Of a stretch of DNA of 64,000 nucleotides, positions 42,012-55,906 are shown piece by piece. Under the pieces are notes generated by a model. The model saw only the letters and a program-made list of their open reading frames with translations. It made no database searches and was not told where the DNA came from. This stretch comes from Psettodes erumei (Eukaryota > Chordata > Actinopteri > Pleuronectiformes > Psettodidae): contig JAFBJZ010000641.1 in the NCBI GenBank assembly GCA_016785225.1, positions 257,501 to 321,500 on the forward strand, in the 5' to 3' direction. Position numbers and translations under genes: made by a program. Positions within the stretch are counted from its first letter, which is position 1. Each line of letters starts with the position of its first letter.

Positions 42012-44356
42012 GTAAAAATAGAGAAGATTCATCTGGTTTGAGTTCTGCGGCACCACATTACTTTAGGGGCAGTTTTTTTTTTCTTTCTTCTTCCCCCCCA
42101 TTCTCTCTCTTTTTTTTTTTTTTTTTTTTTCACGCAGCGGTCCCGGGCCCTTTTTGTGCGATTGAAGCTCAAACGGACCAGGAAATGCAAATAATCCCGG
42201 GGTTCTGAAGACGTCCAGTGACGTGATCGCTGGGACGGTAACGCGGAGGCCGGGCCCCGGCTCGCCACATTAAAGGCGGCGTTCCGGGGGCCGAGAGACA
42301 AGCGGAGACTGGGATAAGTTAAGCGATGAGGAGAGGACTTCAAAAGGGCCCGCTAGGTCGGCCTGCCATATTGAGAGTGACGAGACGTGTCTTTTATTAA
42401 TAGCGTTCGCCGGAGGTTCTCGTTTTCTGCTCGCTCGGCCCCGCTCCATTTTTCTCGCGATCGACCGCAATGCGGGGACGGAATGAAAGGAGTCGCCCCG
42501 AAAAAGCCACCGTGCAAATTACACCTTGATTACACGCGAGTGAAGGATTTACTGTTTGTGACTGGGCGACATGTGTTTCTATCTGATGTCAGGCCCCTTC
42601 GCCGCCTCGTCGTGCTCGACTCCGGTTTTTAAAAAAAACGTGGCTTTGGGTTCATCGTTTCCCAGTTTCCGAGGGTTGCGTGAAAACTTCTTCTTTTTGT
42701 CGCATCTCCATCTTTTTTCTCACCGATTCCTCCGGCGAATCTCTCCGGTCGAGATGACGTGATCGCCGCTTTACCCCCATCCTCCCCCCCCCTCTTCCTC
42801 CTCCTCCTCCTCCTCCTTCTATCGACATAAGTTCGGCTTCCGAAAAACTCCTCAATTATCATAATAATTGAGCTGCGGCTGCACAGAAGTGCATCAGACG
42901 CCGTTTCATAGATGGCTGATTTGCATATTATGATGCGAGCACTGCCCATCATCCCCTCTCCTCATTAGACATCCAGTATCTCGCCTTCTTTCCGTCTGTT
43001 TTTTTTAGAAAAAGGGAAAAAAGATGGCGGGGGGTGGGGGTGTGGGGGGGGGGTTGGTTGAAAAACCCAAACTTGATTCAGGCGCTTTAATTCTCCTCTG
43101 CGGACTTGTAATTGGTGTTTACGTGATTGGCTTTTACTCCCCCCCCCCCCTGTAAATCCTTGTCAATCTCGAGTCACTCTAGCATGTTATCAAGCGAACG
43201 GAAACAAATAAGGCGGCGGTAAACATTCCATAATTGACTGTTTAGGAGCGCGATCGGCGGCTGGGGTTTGATTCGGGAGGGGGATGTAATCTGCTTTCTG
43301 CGGATGGCGGGCCATTCAACCAAAATGGACACGAGCGTTAATGCGGCTCTAACCTCTGAGCCATTTACGCTCGTTGAACGTACTTGTAATGATTGGGGTT
43401 TTTTTTTTGAAAGAGCCGCGTTTTATCGTGGGCCAACACAAGAGTTGACAATCTTAAGACCTTCCGCGAGAAAATAATTAGGATCTATTTGAATGCTGAG
43501 TGCGCCGCGCGCCGCCGAGACAAGAGCTAAGCTTGTTAACGAATGTGCTGGCAATTAAATGGCTCATCCGCCCCCCACCCCTCCTGTTTACGGCTTTTTA
43601 TCACCTGAAAATTGATTATAATTCTCGGCGTTGCTTGACCAATAAAGTTCGAAAATTCTCTAATTGAAAACGCTCGCCGTGATGCGGCGGGCTCGTGCCG
43701 TTGTTTCTCGTGCGCTTTCCAATTGTTTCCCCCCTCCAAACAAAAGACCAAAAGTATTTTTAGTTCCCGCGGATCCCACATGAAACCTGAGCTGGTTTAA
43801 AATTAGTCCATGCTGCTTATTTGAATGTTTTTTTTTTTTTCCCCTCCGCCACCACCTCCTCCTCCTTCCTCCTCCCCTTTTTAATTTCTCCACGTACTTT
43901 AACGTTTAAAAAAAAAAAAAAAAAAAAAATCAGGTCAACCTTTAAGATTTATGAGCAGAGAGGAGGAGGAGGAGGAAAAAAAGGAATTAATGGTATGCTA
44001 TTTTTGTTCCGTCAGTCGTCTGTTAATTTGGTATGACCTTAGTCAAAGGCGGTGAAATAACAAACTCCACTTACTTCTTCTTAAGACCAAAACCCCTGGT
44101 CTCCCGTGTTGCCTCGACCGAGGATGTGAGGAGCTTTCTGACGCTTCTTATCTGCAAAAAACTCAACACGCACGACTTTCAGGACATCACTGGGAAACTA
44201 ATGCTCTTTCATCTGGTTTCACAGCGCATTGTTTCAATTAAGCTGCTTCTTCTTCTTCTTCTTTTCTTTTCTTTTTTTTTTTTTTTTATCGGCCCCTTAC
44301 AAAAATCTGTTTTGGACGCACTAATAAAACAAAGAAGAAGAAGGCCCGAGCGGCGT

Positions 44357-44391
<35 letters not shown>

Positions 44392-45908
44392 GAAAATAAA
44401 TCCTGACAGGCGAACGAGCGCCGCCCGTCACCCAAAGAGGTGGTCGCCCGTAAAGGTCGCCACCCCTTTGTCCGGCGGGTGGAGGTGCGTCTCCTCCTTT
44501 ATTCCCCACCTTTCACCGGGCCCATGAGTTTCCCAGTGTGACTCGCCTGGTGACAGCGTCCAAACTCTGCCGCCGTCGAGGCCCCGAGCGCTCGCCGCGC
44601 CCCCCCCCCGTCGAGGCGTCCCCGCGGGGGGTTTCTTCACAGAGAGCGGGGGCCCCGGGGGGGTGAGATGGTGGTGGGTGGGTGGGTGGGTGGGGTTGAA
44701 GGTGAAAGTTTGGCACGGAGCGACAGCGGAGGCCTTTGTCTCCGGCCCAGGTGGCCTCTGACCCGACCTCTCCTCGGTGCAGGATGAAAAAAAAACTTAG
44801 TTGGAGAAAAGGATCAGAAGGGGGGGGTTGGGTGGGGGGAGGGTGGAGGAGGGTGGAGGGTGGGGGCGTGAAACAAAGTGCTCAGAAATAGGTCAACCAG
44901 TATCTCATTTTTCTTGCTAAGCTTGTAATCACCTCTGACAGGCTCACTGTGGAACGGCCTATTCAGCCCCAGCTCAGCGCAGAGTTACCGACCCGGGCCG
45001 TCCGTCTCGCCGTGGACGAGGACGCCCGGGAGGAGGCGACTTCTTTTGTTCCCCGCTCTTTTTGTCCCGTTCGGCCGGGCCGGGCCGGGCCGGGCGGGCG
45101 GAGTTACCTGCGGGGACGATCGCTCCTCACGCTTGCGTCGCCGTCGCTCCGCGAGACGTGTCGCGTTCGACGCGATTGTTTGTTGTTTCCTGGAAAAAGC
45201 TGCTCGCGCAAAAACAAGCGCTCCTCCTTGAATTTCTCTGCGGGCGGGAAACGTCGGCGTCGCATCTTGTACCGGCGAGGCCTCGCCGCTTGTTTGTGAT
45301 TTGATCAAATTGACCTTTTCAGATGATCCGTGTTCCTTTAACCGCCATCCGCGTGAACTCCTCGTCCGAGCAGCCGGGAAATAATTGCGTGCGGCTGATG
45401 AACGTTCGTCAGGCGGCGTCCACCCCCACCCCCACCCATCTCGCCGCAGATTTAAATGTGATCTTGTTAAGCCACCGAGGCCTAGCCACCGAGGGACCCA
45501 ATGTCGCCCATGGGTGGCCAAAGGGATACTCCGCCGCTAATGAGGTGTGCGCTCCCCCCCCTCCCCCCTCCCCCCCCCCCCGCGGTTAACGGCGGCATCA
45601 CGCCGAAGCTTCGTCTTTGACGCCACGGGCCTCCACCGCCGCCGATCGGCGATATGTGTGCGGGAGAACGCGGCCATTGTCGAGCGAGGCTGTTAATTGC
45701 GATGACTCACAAGACGCACAACTATTCATCGCCGCCATGAGAGTTAATATGCAGCGGGGCGGCGTGTTGTTGTTTCTCTTATTTGTCTCCTCCCGGGCCG
45801 AATGCGAACGCTTTTAGAAATTAAACGTCTCGTCGTTTGCCGTTGAGTCGGAGCGTTTGGTGCGCTTGTTTTGGACGCAGGTGAGAAAAGAGAGCAGCAC
45901 AATGAGGG

Positions 45909-45945
<37 letters not shown>

Positions 45946-46984
45946 AGTAACCCCTGCTGTTTGTATCCGCAGCGTTTAATCAGACTGGCATTAGTCGGCC
46001 GCTGTAGCTTAAACTTACCTCGTGGCGTTGACAGCGGCCGGGAATTTTCGAGCGTGGACTCAGCAAGTGGAAGGATGAGACGGGATTAGAGGAGCTTTTT
46101 ATAACCTGGCCGTTCATCCCGACGCCGGACGCTTCGGCCGGCACCTGGCTGAGCTTCCCAGCGTCCCGGCGTCCGTTTTTCCCGACGTGTCCTGTATAGT
46201 TTTCCTTGTCGTCGTCGTCATTCCCAGCTCAAACCTCCAGTTAAAAACGCCGCTGACATTGTAATTTGCTTTTTATTTTTCTTGTATTTTCCTTTTGCTT
46301 ATTCCGGCCCCCTTTCCAAACAGATTTTTATCAGGACTTGGAATACCGTCCGGCACTTTCCAGTGTTTTTCCTGCAGTAGACGGTGTTTATCATGTGTGT
46401 GTGTGTGTGTGTGTGTGGGGGATGCGATGACACACTTACGACGCCTCGAACTTTGGTTTGTTCCCGCCTCGCGTTGGGTTTTCATTAAGCTCCCGCAGGT
46501 TTGAATCTTCGGATTTTCCAGCGCGTCGTCGTCGTGGATCTGGCTCGTTTTCGCTGGAGAAATGCCCTCGAAAAACAATCGGCAAACCGGAAAATAAAAC
46601 AGGAGCGGCATCTGATTGGCCGAGAACCAATCTCAGCTGGGTGCGAGGAAAACGAGCTTCCGTCGGGAGCGGTTACATATCCGCCGTAATGTAACCGGGA
46701 ATCACGACGCTGGAGCTTTTTTTTTTTTTTTTTCGCCCAGAGTGTTTTTGAGCTCATTTTCAAATGGTAATTTGCCTTATCCGAAGCAAACTCAGCGAGT
46801 GTAAGTAAGTGATTATTTGCATGGCTGACAATCATTCGGCACGCCTGCGGTCTTTTTCCAAACTGCTCCAGTTTGTCCGGAGAAAAAAAAAAAAAAAAAA
46901 AAGAAAGCGTACTTAGTGAGGGCCAGTCCTCTTTGAAATATCCTTTCATTTACCTTATCATTAGACGCAAATGTGGCATAGTTA

Positions 46985-47018
<34 letters not shown>

Positions 47019-47385
47019 CTTCTTCATAAGGTTGATGAAGGCTGTGCAGCCCCCCCCCCCTCAAAAAAAATAAAAAATAAATAAAATAAAACGTCGTCTT
47101 TGTGGCTGCTGCATAAAGACCCGGTTAATCATTTTCAACAGCTACTTCTTCTTCTTCTTCTTCTTACTTTAACTTTTTTTTATTTTTTTTAAATTTTATT
47201 TTTATTTTTTTATTTTAATCAAAGCGTTTAATTGGTTATTATCCAATCAGGGGCGGTCGCGTCGGTTCGGCGAAAGTGCAGCAGCGCCGACGGCGGAACA
47301 ATGCGGTGATTTAGTATCTGCACTCCCCCTCAATCACGCTCAAATGTCAGCCGAGGACTCATCGATGCCCCCCAACCCTGCACGC

Positions 47386-47390
<5 letters not shown>
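42012..47390. other. intergenic stretch
   Basis: No gene was recognised. It holds T/A homopolymers (about 42111-42130, 43909-43929, 46719-46733), G-rich tracts (43027-43053, 44820-44868), GGGT arrays (44676-44692), (CA)n at about 44361-44386 and 46987-47017, (GT)n at about 45911-45943, and a GGCCGGGCC-type run at about 45074-45095. AT-rich complex sequence at about 42850-42960 (octamer at 42919) and 43080-43680 may be regulatory. Confidence 0.65.
43080..43680. promoter_or_regulatory. candidate conserved non-coding region
   Basis: About 600 bp, mostly complex, with many homeodomain-like words (GTAATTG, CAATTA, TAATGATTG, AATAATTAGG). It is interrupted only by a C run at about 43140-43150 and a T run. 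It is called by texture only. Confidence 0.3.

Positions 47391-47479
<89 letters not shown>
47391..47479. repeat. (CA)n microsatellite, 89 bp (longest in the window)
   Basis: More than 44 uninterrupted CA units, flanked upstream by CACGCACACG variants. Very high mutability is expected, and so is a risk of assembly collapse. Confidence 0.98.
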
Positions 47480-47480
<1 letters not shown>

Positions 47481-50001
47481 AGCACAGTCGACACTCACTT
47501 TTTCCTACTTCATCTCGCGGCCGTCGGGGGGTTTACGGTTGGAGAAACCTGCGGTTTTGTGTCCGGACTCGTCGGGTTCCTCTGGCGCACAACACAAACT
47601 GGTTCATCTGAACAACCAGTTGTGTTGTTGTTGTTGTTGTCGTACGTGACGCGCGTTTTTCTTTCTAGGATGGAGGAAAAAAAAAAAAAAGAATCGGTTG
47701 CAAGAAACCTGCGTTCAATACGTGTCAATAATAATCTGGTATAGGTTTCCCCCCTCGTGCTGAGAAAGCTGGGGGGCAGGCGATGGTGGGGGGGGTGGGG
47801 GTTGGGGGGGACACAGAAGTCATAGGAGTCCTTCATTTGCCGTGCTCATCCATCAATCAGTATTTAGGACATTGACAAGTGGTAATTTAATAACCAGTGA
47901 CCTGGGCTGGCAGGAAGCCGGCATGACAGACAATACAAACTCATTTATCATTGGGGGGGCTGAGCTGCAGATCCTCTCTCTGATCCTGTGATTGTCGCTG
48001 CAGGAGTCAGCGTGGGGGGGGGGGCAGCACATGAAGCTCAGGCTCTCAGATAAGACGTTTAAGTAGAGCTGGATATATAGAAGCTGAGTCTTAAGACGGC
48101 GCAGTGTTTTCCAACTGGAAGTCTCTTTGTGTGGGACACACACACACACACACACACACACCATGACATCAGCTGGAAACATCCTGCGTGTCGTGTCGTG
48201 CGTCGTTTTTGTTTTCACGCAGCAATAACTGCACACGATCGGTCGCTGTGGAAACATGCTGTGTGCGTTTGGACGTGAAACGCATTTATTTTTTAATATT
48301 TCGTGCAGCCTGACTGGTTTGTTCTTCCTCCCAGGGGTGTGGCCTTTTTTTTTTTTTTTTTTTTTAAACGTCTTACAAGTAAATCCAAAAACTGCAGCTT
48401 AAAAGGTGGATTTTAAAAAATATTTTTATATATATGTCTTGTCAAAAAGTTGTGCGACTCTTCTTCTTTTTAAAGTTTACTTCGTCGAAGCCGCTCTCCC
48501 CCCCCCCACACGTGTTGCAACCTCTTCCCTCGCGCGTCTTTTCCGGGGTCGGCTCGGGATGCGCTCTTCGCCCCTCGCTTTTTTTTTTTTTTTTGGCTCC
48601 GGCGCTCGGCTTTTTTTCCGCGCGCTTGCCCACGTGCGGCGGCGCGGCGCACCTTTTTTGCGAGTTGCCGGTCCGCGGCCGCTGCCAAATCGCAGTCAGT
48701 GGGCAGGCGTCCACAACGAGCTGCCGTTAAGGCCACGCCGCGGCGAGCTCGCGGCGCCCGCTGATGACTCACCCGCCGCGTTTGACTCCTGAGGAGGCAG
48801 TAAAAGCCGTAATGTGGATTTTAATGTGCTCTAATGATCTCCCCTCGCTCCTTTCTTGCTTTTCCGGGCCGAGCGCGGAGAGAGACGCCGCGTCTCCTTC
48901 CAGTAGCGTCACCTGTAACGGCGGCGGACGCGTGTCCGGAGCGCCGCCGCCGCCGCGTGACGACGCCCGACCCGCTGACCTCGTTTATCGGCGCTGCCCG
49001 AGCCGATATCGCGATTATGTCACGCTGTATTGTCCCTGACAGACATTGGCCCGAGACCGGAATATGAGATGGAATTTCATGGAATTCCGCTCCGACGTGC
49101 ACGTTCCCCACGCGACCTCGCCCCTGCGTGTCCTGCAGCCTCCGGACCGGGCGAAATTTTGCGTGTTCGTGCGTCTTCGGTCGACGCCGGCCCCCATCCT
49201 CCTCCCGCTGCTGCTGCTGCTGCTGCTGCGAACGCTGAAATCCTGGCGGTCCCGGAGTCCGGACCGGAAATCAATGAGATCCTGATTAGTGCTGGCCGAG
49301 GGGAGACTCGTGATTATTACCAATGAGGGGAATTAGATCAATGATTTTTTTTTTTTTGTTAGTCCAAACCTGCAGCTTTATCAAATTTAACATCAAGTCA
49401 TCAGTGGAATTGCGGCTGATTTATAAATGAGATAATTGCCTCCACCCTCCTCCTCCTCCTCCTCCACCCGCCCCCACCCTCCACTGCCACCAGCTCTGTG
49501 TTTCTGCTCCGGCTGGCAGTCCAACACTTTTATTGCTTAGTCAAACCTCCCCCTTCCATTTTTAAATTGCCTATTGAGTGGATATCTCTGCGGACTGGCC
49601 AGTCGGCCATTTGTATCTCCTGCGTGCAGCTTCCTGTTTTTTTTTTTTTTTTTTTAAATTAATTAATTTATTTTTTAAAGTGAGGAAATGTTTAAGGTAT
49701 TTACTCGTCCCCGTGTAATTTAATTGTCAGAAGATACAAATCACGACTGTGTTTCATTACCCCCCAGGCACATAAAATCCATTCAGAGCCCATGATAACA
49801 TGTCATAAATAAATGCATCTCCACACGTATAAATAAAGTTTTTTTTTTTTATTATTATTTTTATGAATTTCAGGAAAAATCAAATTTACTACCGAGGGCG
49901 TAAAAAAAAAAAAAAAAAGCAGCGAGCAGACGAAACCTGAGCCTGAACGTTTTAAACCGCCCGTCAGTCGAGACAATTCACTTCCTGGTTGTCAGGTGCC
50001 C

Positions 50002-50035
<34 letters not shown>

Positions 50036-50569
50036 CGCCCCCCCCCCCCCCAGGAAAGACAACGACAAGTGTTGTCACTTTTTAACATGTCATTTTCAAA
50101 GGCATAAAAAAAAATACCTTTCAACACTTGTCACGCACGCTTCCCTCGCCACCGCCTGTCTCTGCGCAGGTGATAATTTTGTCTCACTCCTGCGTTTGAT
50201 GTCGGTGTTGAATGAAACACCCCCAAAAAAAAAAAAAAAAAAAAAAATTATATTACCTCATCGCAGATATGTCATAAATTTAAAGGGACCTTACGTGAAA
50301 TTCCTCACGACGCAGAAGAGGTGACCCCGCCGATTGGAGGCCGTCCAGGTTTTCCGCCGCCGCAGGCCCGGCCCGATTGGTCTCAGTCGTTCCCCCTGGG
50401 TGAGGAGTAGCCAATCAGGGCCGGGTCCAGCTGCGCCGCGTGGAATGAAAGCTAAGACGCTCGGGCCGACCCACTTCTTCAACGCAGTCGGACTCCGTCA
50501 GGCTTTAATCGGAGCGCCGGTGCAGACGTCGTCAGGCAGAACAAATCGCCACCGGTGCAGCTACCTGCC

Positions 50570-50613
<44 letters not shown>

Positions 50614-50770
50614 CATCATCTTCCTGTGCTCGGGGACTAGCGTCACCTTGCTAACAGCTGAGACCCCCCCCCCCCCGGTGTGTATGTGCGCGTAAGTCAC
50701 CTGGAAACCCTGTGTAGTGAGGTATCAGCAGGGCGCAGGTTGCACTCTTGAGCCCCAGGGAGCCGGCGTG

Positions 50771-50842
<72 letters not shown>

Positions 50843-51141
50843 TGTGGGGGGGGGGCACACATCCTCGCGGCTCAGATGGGATTACAGGTTGCTAACACTT
50901 GATGACACAAGCTGTTTCCAACACCTCACCCACCTTCTGCGTGCGTGTGTGTGTCTGTGTGTGTGTGTGTGTGTGTGTTGGAGACTTAAGTCACAGGTTC
51001 ATCACACACACGAACCCACTCTTGAAATTGAAGTTGTGTGTGTGTGCGTCTTACACGCATGTGTGGACATGCACACGCGGTGAACGGGCGTACGCACAAT
51101 TGTACTTGGACGTGGGGACACAAGCGTGCATGAATGAACAC

Positions 51142-51178
<37 letters not shown>

Positions 51179-51229
51179 CGACAACCGCAGTCATGCTTAC
51201 ACGCATGGATGTAGGAAGGCCAGGCATGT

Positions 51230-51264
<35 letters not shown>

Positions 51265-52359
51265 ATCCAGCAGCGCAGCTCATCTCACTAATGGAGTCAG
51301 AGTGTGCGAAAAAATCCACCGTGTCGTTTTTCACGTCGCCATCACTGTTTTTAATCGACCCCCCCTCTTTATGACCACTTGGCTTCGGATGATGGAAGTT
51401 TGATGGGAATTAATTTTCCAAACGAAGTTGATTTAAAAAAAAAAAAAAAAAAAAATTTATGTCCCGTCTTGAGCTTAATCCAGTTTTAGCGTCCTTTCCA
51501 GGAGTGAGATGTAAATATGTTTAATTTGGACAGAAATTACGGGCAGTTTTAATCCAGCTGGTCCCAGACAAATCTTACCAGAGACCGGTCCGATACCAGG
51601 TACCGACACCGATCCCGACCCGGCGATCGTCGTTGGTGTTCAGGGATTAGCGTGTGCGGGACGTGCGTAACTTCCATCTATCTGGATCCAGTCTGGATTA
51701 TTTATTTCTTTTTAAACTGTGTTTGTGAAACCGAAACCGAGCGCATTAAAATTAAGGCGCGACAAAGTTTAATGACCCGCGCTCGCCCCGGTTCTGGACC
51801 GGCGCCGCGGGCCGGGCCGGCAGGGTCGATTAATTTTCTCTGCTCTCTTGTCTCTCCTCTCTTTTCCGTCTTCCCTTCTCTCCCGCTCACTGCCCAAAGT
51901 TATTTAATATCCACTCGGATTCAGATTCATTATTACCTGCTCGCCCCCCCCACCCCCCCCCACCCCCTCACCCCCGCTCCTCACCCCTGCTCCTCCCCCT
52001 CCCTCCTCCCTCCTCCCCCCTCCAGACTCGACTTTGAAAGAATCACCGTATCTCCGAGGCCTAATTAGAATCGAAACTCTGCCGGTTTTTTTTTTCGGAT
52101 TCGTCGACTCTCACCTCGAGCCCGGGAAACTTTGCCATGAATTTCAAACGTGCCCCCGTCGAGTCGGGGGGGTGGGGGTGAGGGTGGAGGGGGTGGAGGG
52201 GGTGGGGGCGCTCTCTAACTTTGTGCGACCTTAGGTGAGTGTGTGCGCCGGCGGACGCGTTGTCGCGATTAAAATAAATGCGGATCGCGTGGATCGACGG
52301 TAAACATCAGTCTGGGAGGGAGGAGGCGGAGGGTGGTGGTAGGTGGGGTTGGTCGGGTG

Positions 52360-52404
<45 letters not shown>

Positions 52405-52479
52405 GGGGGGGTTTGTTGTGGCAGGGGAAAAGAGCCGGTTTGTTTTCACACTTAAGGAAGACATGAAATAGAGTGTCCT
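47480..52479. other. intergenic stretch
   Basis: No gene was recognised. A CpG-rich zone lies at about 48480-49280, with CTG run at about 49207-49228. Homopolymers lie at about 48345-48365, 49641-49656 and 50224-50247. There are (CA)n arrays at about 50572-50610, 51144-51174 and 51229-51260, and (GT)n at 50772-50837 and about 52362-52401. C-rich and G-rich tracts occur at 51944-52022 and 52166-52210. Confidence 0.65.
50772..50837. repeat. (TG)n microsatellite, 66 bp
   Basis: A pure array. It begins a 500-bp zone with at least five alternating GT and CA arrays (to about 51260). Confidence 0.97.
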
Positions 52480-52620
52480 TAACTTAATCAGCACCTTGTT
52501 TTACCGCATTTGCATACATTTGCATATTAATTGGGCCGCCGATTAAAATTGGTTTTGTAATTTTAATTAAGTTCACAAAGGTATATGATTAGCACTGTTT
52601 AAAATACAGCCTGACATAAC
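52480..52620. promoter_or_regulatory. candidate enhancer with two tandem octamer motifs
   Basis: ATTTGCATA occurs at 52508-52516 and again at 52518-52526, ten bases apart (about one helical turn). The second runs into TTAATTGG. AATTTTAATTAAG and ACAAAGG (SOX/TCF-like) words follow. POU-factor binding is the natural reading. The island is AT-rich and repeat-free. Confidence 0.45.
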
Positions 52621-52753
52621 TAGAAAAAAAAAAAAGGCTCTTTGCTGCAGACCCCCCCCTTTCAGAGAGGAGGGGATTACTTACAGGGAAAGCCTGCTTC
52701 ATGATAGCCATTTTTTTTAATCTGCAGTAGATTAGGCTGCCATAGAGACTGGT

Positions 52754-52787
<34 letters not shown>

Positions 52788-52945
52788 GGGTTCTTTAAAG
52801 ATTCCTATATTGTTACACAGTGTTTAAGTGCCCCCCCCCCCAGGAGAGAGAGAGAGAGACTTGTGAATCGGGGGTGTCGTTGTCCCCTGTGCATGTCTTT
52901 AGCGTCATTTACACGAATTCTCGTGGTGTGAGGTGCTGACGGCTC

Positions 52946-52988
<43 letters not shown>

Positions 52989-54228
52989 GTGCAAAGGGGG
53001 GGGTGGGGGGGTGGGGGGCAAAGTCAGTCCCATTGTTGAGAGTCAACGCCTGCAACGCGTGTGAAATATTCAAATTAGCGTTTTTGCAAAGCAGCCATGA
53101 CAGTTTCTAAACCGGCGCGGCGACGTTCCCGGCCTCTCCGGCCTCTTCCAGCTGGGAAAAATTTTGGGAGAAAAAGTTTTTCTCTCCCACCCTCTTAACG
53201 AGGCGGCGCTTTTTTTTTCGCCAAGCCGGGGGAACGGCCTGACATGGAACAGAGGGAGACTCGCTCGCGCACCATTTTTTTTTTTTTTTCTGATGCAATT
53301 ACGGCGGAGTCGGGGTATCGTACTGGGGACTTTTTCAGAAATGTAATATTACCTCATTTTGTCTTTGGTGTGGTCTGGAAGGTTCCTGACAGACATTTGG
53401 AAGCGTTTTACTCATAAAATACTTAACCATTTAAGTGATAGGATACTGTTTCCTGGGCTCCGTCCCCGCTGCCAACCGCAGAAGATTGAAAACCGAGTGG
53501 GGGGGGGAAGGAAAAGTACAGTAGGTTGGTACGTCGTCCATTATGCCCCTCTTCTCTTAAGGCGGCGGAGGATCCGTAGTCGTCTTCTTTCCCGCCGCAA
53601 GAAACCAACAATGCTTTGAAATTCATAGAAAACCGGAGCGCCGCGTTGCCAAATATCCAGTTTTTTTTTTTTTTGAATATATCCCGGCTCTGAGCCCGAC
53701 GCCGCTTTGGACAGACAAAAGGAAGGGCCCCTCCGCGACGCCGCCTGGCACGGAGCGGCTCGGCTCATTACCGGGCGCTCGTACCCACCTCGGCGATGAC
53801 GAGCGCCCCTCTTGTCATCCCGTCCAATCCTCAAAGCTGTCTTCTGGGAGCGCTCCGAGTTATGGCATCGGTTTTCCCTTTGCCTCCCCCCGCCCGCTCG
53901 CTCTCAAATTGCCGCGTCTCGAGTTACTAAGCTTCCCTAATAGGTACAACCTGCGCCGACTCTGTCCTCAGATGGGACGTACCTCTCCTGATCGCCGTTT
54001 TTTTTACGAGCGGAGGATAAAGAGCTATCCCACGATGCACCCTGTCACACGCGATGCCGGGGCTCGTTTTTTTTTTTTTTTTTCGGGGGCCTGGCTCCCG
54101 AACAACCGTCCTCAGCGCCAGAGATTTAAATGTGTTTCCTATTTCTTGTTTCGCTGTTGACATCAGAATGTTTCCAACCTCAGTGTGTGTGTGTGTGTGT
54201 ACACCCGCCCCCCCCCGAAAAAACACCC

Positions 54229-54231
<3 letters not shown>

Positions 54232-54276
<45 letters not shown>
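54232..54276. repeat. (CA)n microsatellite, 45 bp
   Basis: A CA array with a short (GT)n 30 bp upstream in inverted relation. Confidence 0.95.
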
Positions 54277-54278
<2 letters not shown>

Positions 54279-55871
54279 CATCTGCAAACACACTCCGTCA
54301 CTGAGCCCCAGTCAAATAAAGCCACATGCAGGCAGGGCGATTGGGATCTTTTATTGAGACAGAAAGTTCGCGTGTTGCCAGACGGGAACGCCGCCGCCGC
54401 CGCCGCCACCCGGTTTATCGGGCCCGCATCAACACCCCGTGCGGTCGCCGACGTGTTCGGCGGAACGGACAGGCGGCGGCGGCCATCGATCGCGAGGCGA
54501 TACGAACATTAACCCGGAGCGACTTACTAAAAAATCTGACGCTCCCGAATTATCATAAACAAAAAAGGCGAACAAACGGCAGCCCCTCGTTTTTTTTTTT
54601 TTTTTTGTTTTGTTTTTTTGCGCGCTAATGGAATTTGTCAACATGAAAGAAGCGTTATTGAGCCCGCGCTCCCTCTCCTCCTCTCTTTGCTGATGCCTTG
54701 CCAAATACTTATCCCCTCTCTGGTGAGCGTTTAGCGTTAACTCGCGGCGGCTCCTGGGAATCGCACGGGCGTAATGAAATTACCTCGGCGCAAAACAAAT
54801 AGGGTCAAACTCTCAAGGAGACGAGCATTAGGGCCGCATTTCGCTAATTACGCGCCGCGTTTTCTCGTCGACGTTTGTGGGTTTTTTTGCGGGGAGCTGC
54901 GCCCGCGTGGCCCGGGATTCGCGGCGAGACGCCACCGCGTCCAATCCCCGAGTAAACGGGGAGTTAGACTAAGCAGAACGGGATTACAGTAAACAACGCC
55001 TCGTTTTTTTTCTGTCGATTCGCCGTTGATAATTAGGGCGAATTTCACGCCGGTTTGCGGGAGGTCTTCTCCCGCGGTGGACTCTTTGTCTTCGTACCTG
55101 TGCTGAGGACATGTGACCCCCCCCTCCTCCATCAGAACGCCATTTCTCCTCCGTAACAATACTATCAGATGTGTTTTCTGCGATTCGTCTCACCTGTGTT
55201 TATCGCTGGGGGCGAGCCACGCCATTACCTACGCCACCGTGACGGAGCAGTTTGTAATTATTGAGCATGCCTCTGTGGTAATTACTTCAGTTTACTGAAT
55301 TATAAAGGATGGATGTGGGGGGCAGAAATATTCTTCCGGAGGCTGAAGAGCTGAGAGACTTTCCTTGGCAGCGGCATTATCACATACGCTCATCTGCCAG
55401 AGACTGTTGACAGAAAATATGCCCTATCAGCAGAAATAACCACTCACCCCCCCCACCCCCACCCCCCCGTCCCTCGCCCAACCCCCCCCCCCGCTTCCCT
55501 CGCCGCCGCGCTCCATGACAGTCTGACGAAAGACAAAGCTCCCCGGCGAGGGACGTCGATAAATCAGACAAACCGGCGCGAGCGGAGACCACCTATATTC
55601 TGCCTCTGACATCAGCTCCGTCACCCCCCCCTTTTGTTGCCCCCCCCCCTTTGTTGGCCCCCCCGCTCGAGTGCCGCCGCCGCCGCCGCCGACCCGTTAG
55701 TGATCTTCTTCCTGAATCCAGGCCCGGATTACGCCCGCTAACGTGCTCATAAATTTGGGATTTGTTTGGAGGTAAATTGAGATTGAAGGTGGAAGCGCTC
55801 TATCCTGGTAATCCCTCAGCGTTGAAGTGTGTGTGTGTGTTTGGGGGGGGGGGCATAAGCTCGCTGTTGTC

Positions 55872-55906
<35 letters not shown>

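Noticed and set aside
45985..46020. GTAGCTTAAACTTACC resembling the start of a mitochondrial tRNA
   Set aside because: The match covers only about ten bases and no cloverleaf can be drawn from the flanks.
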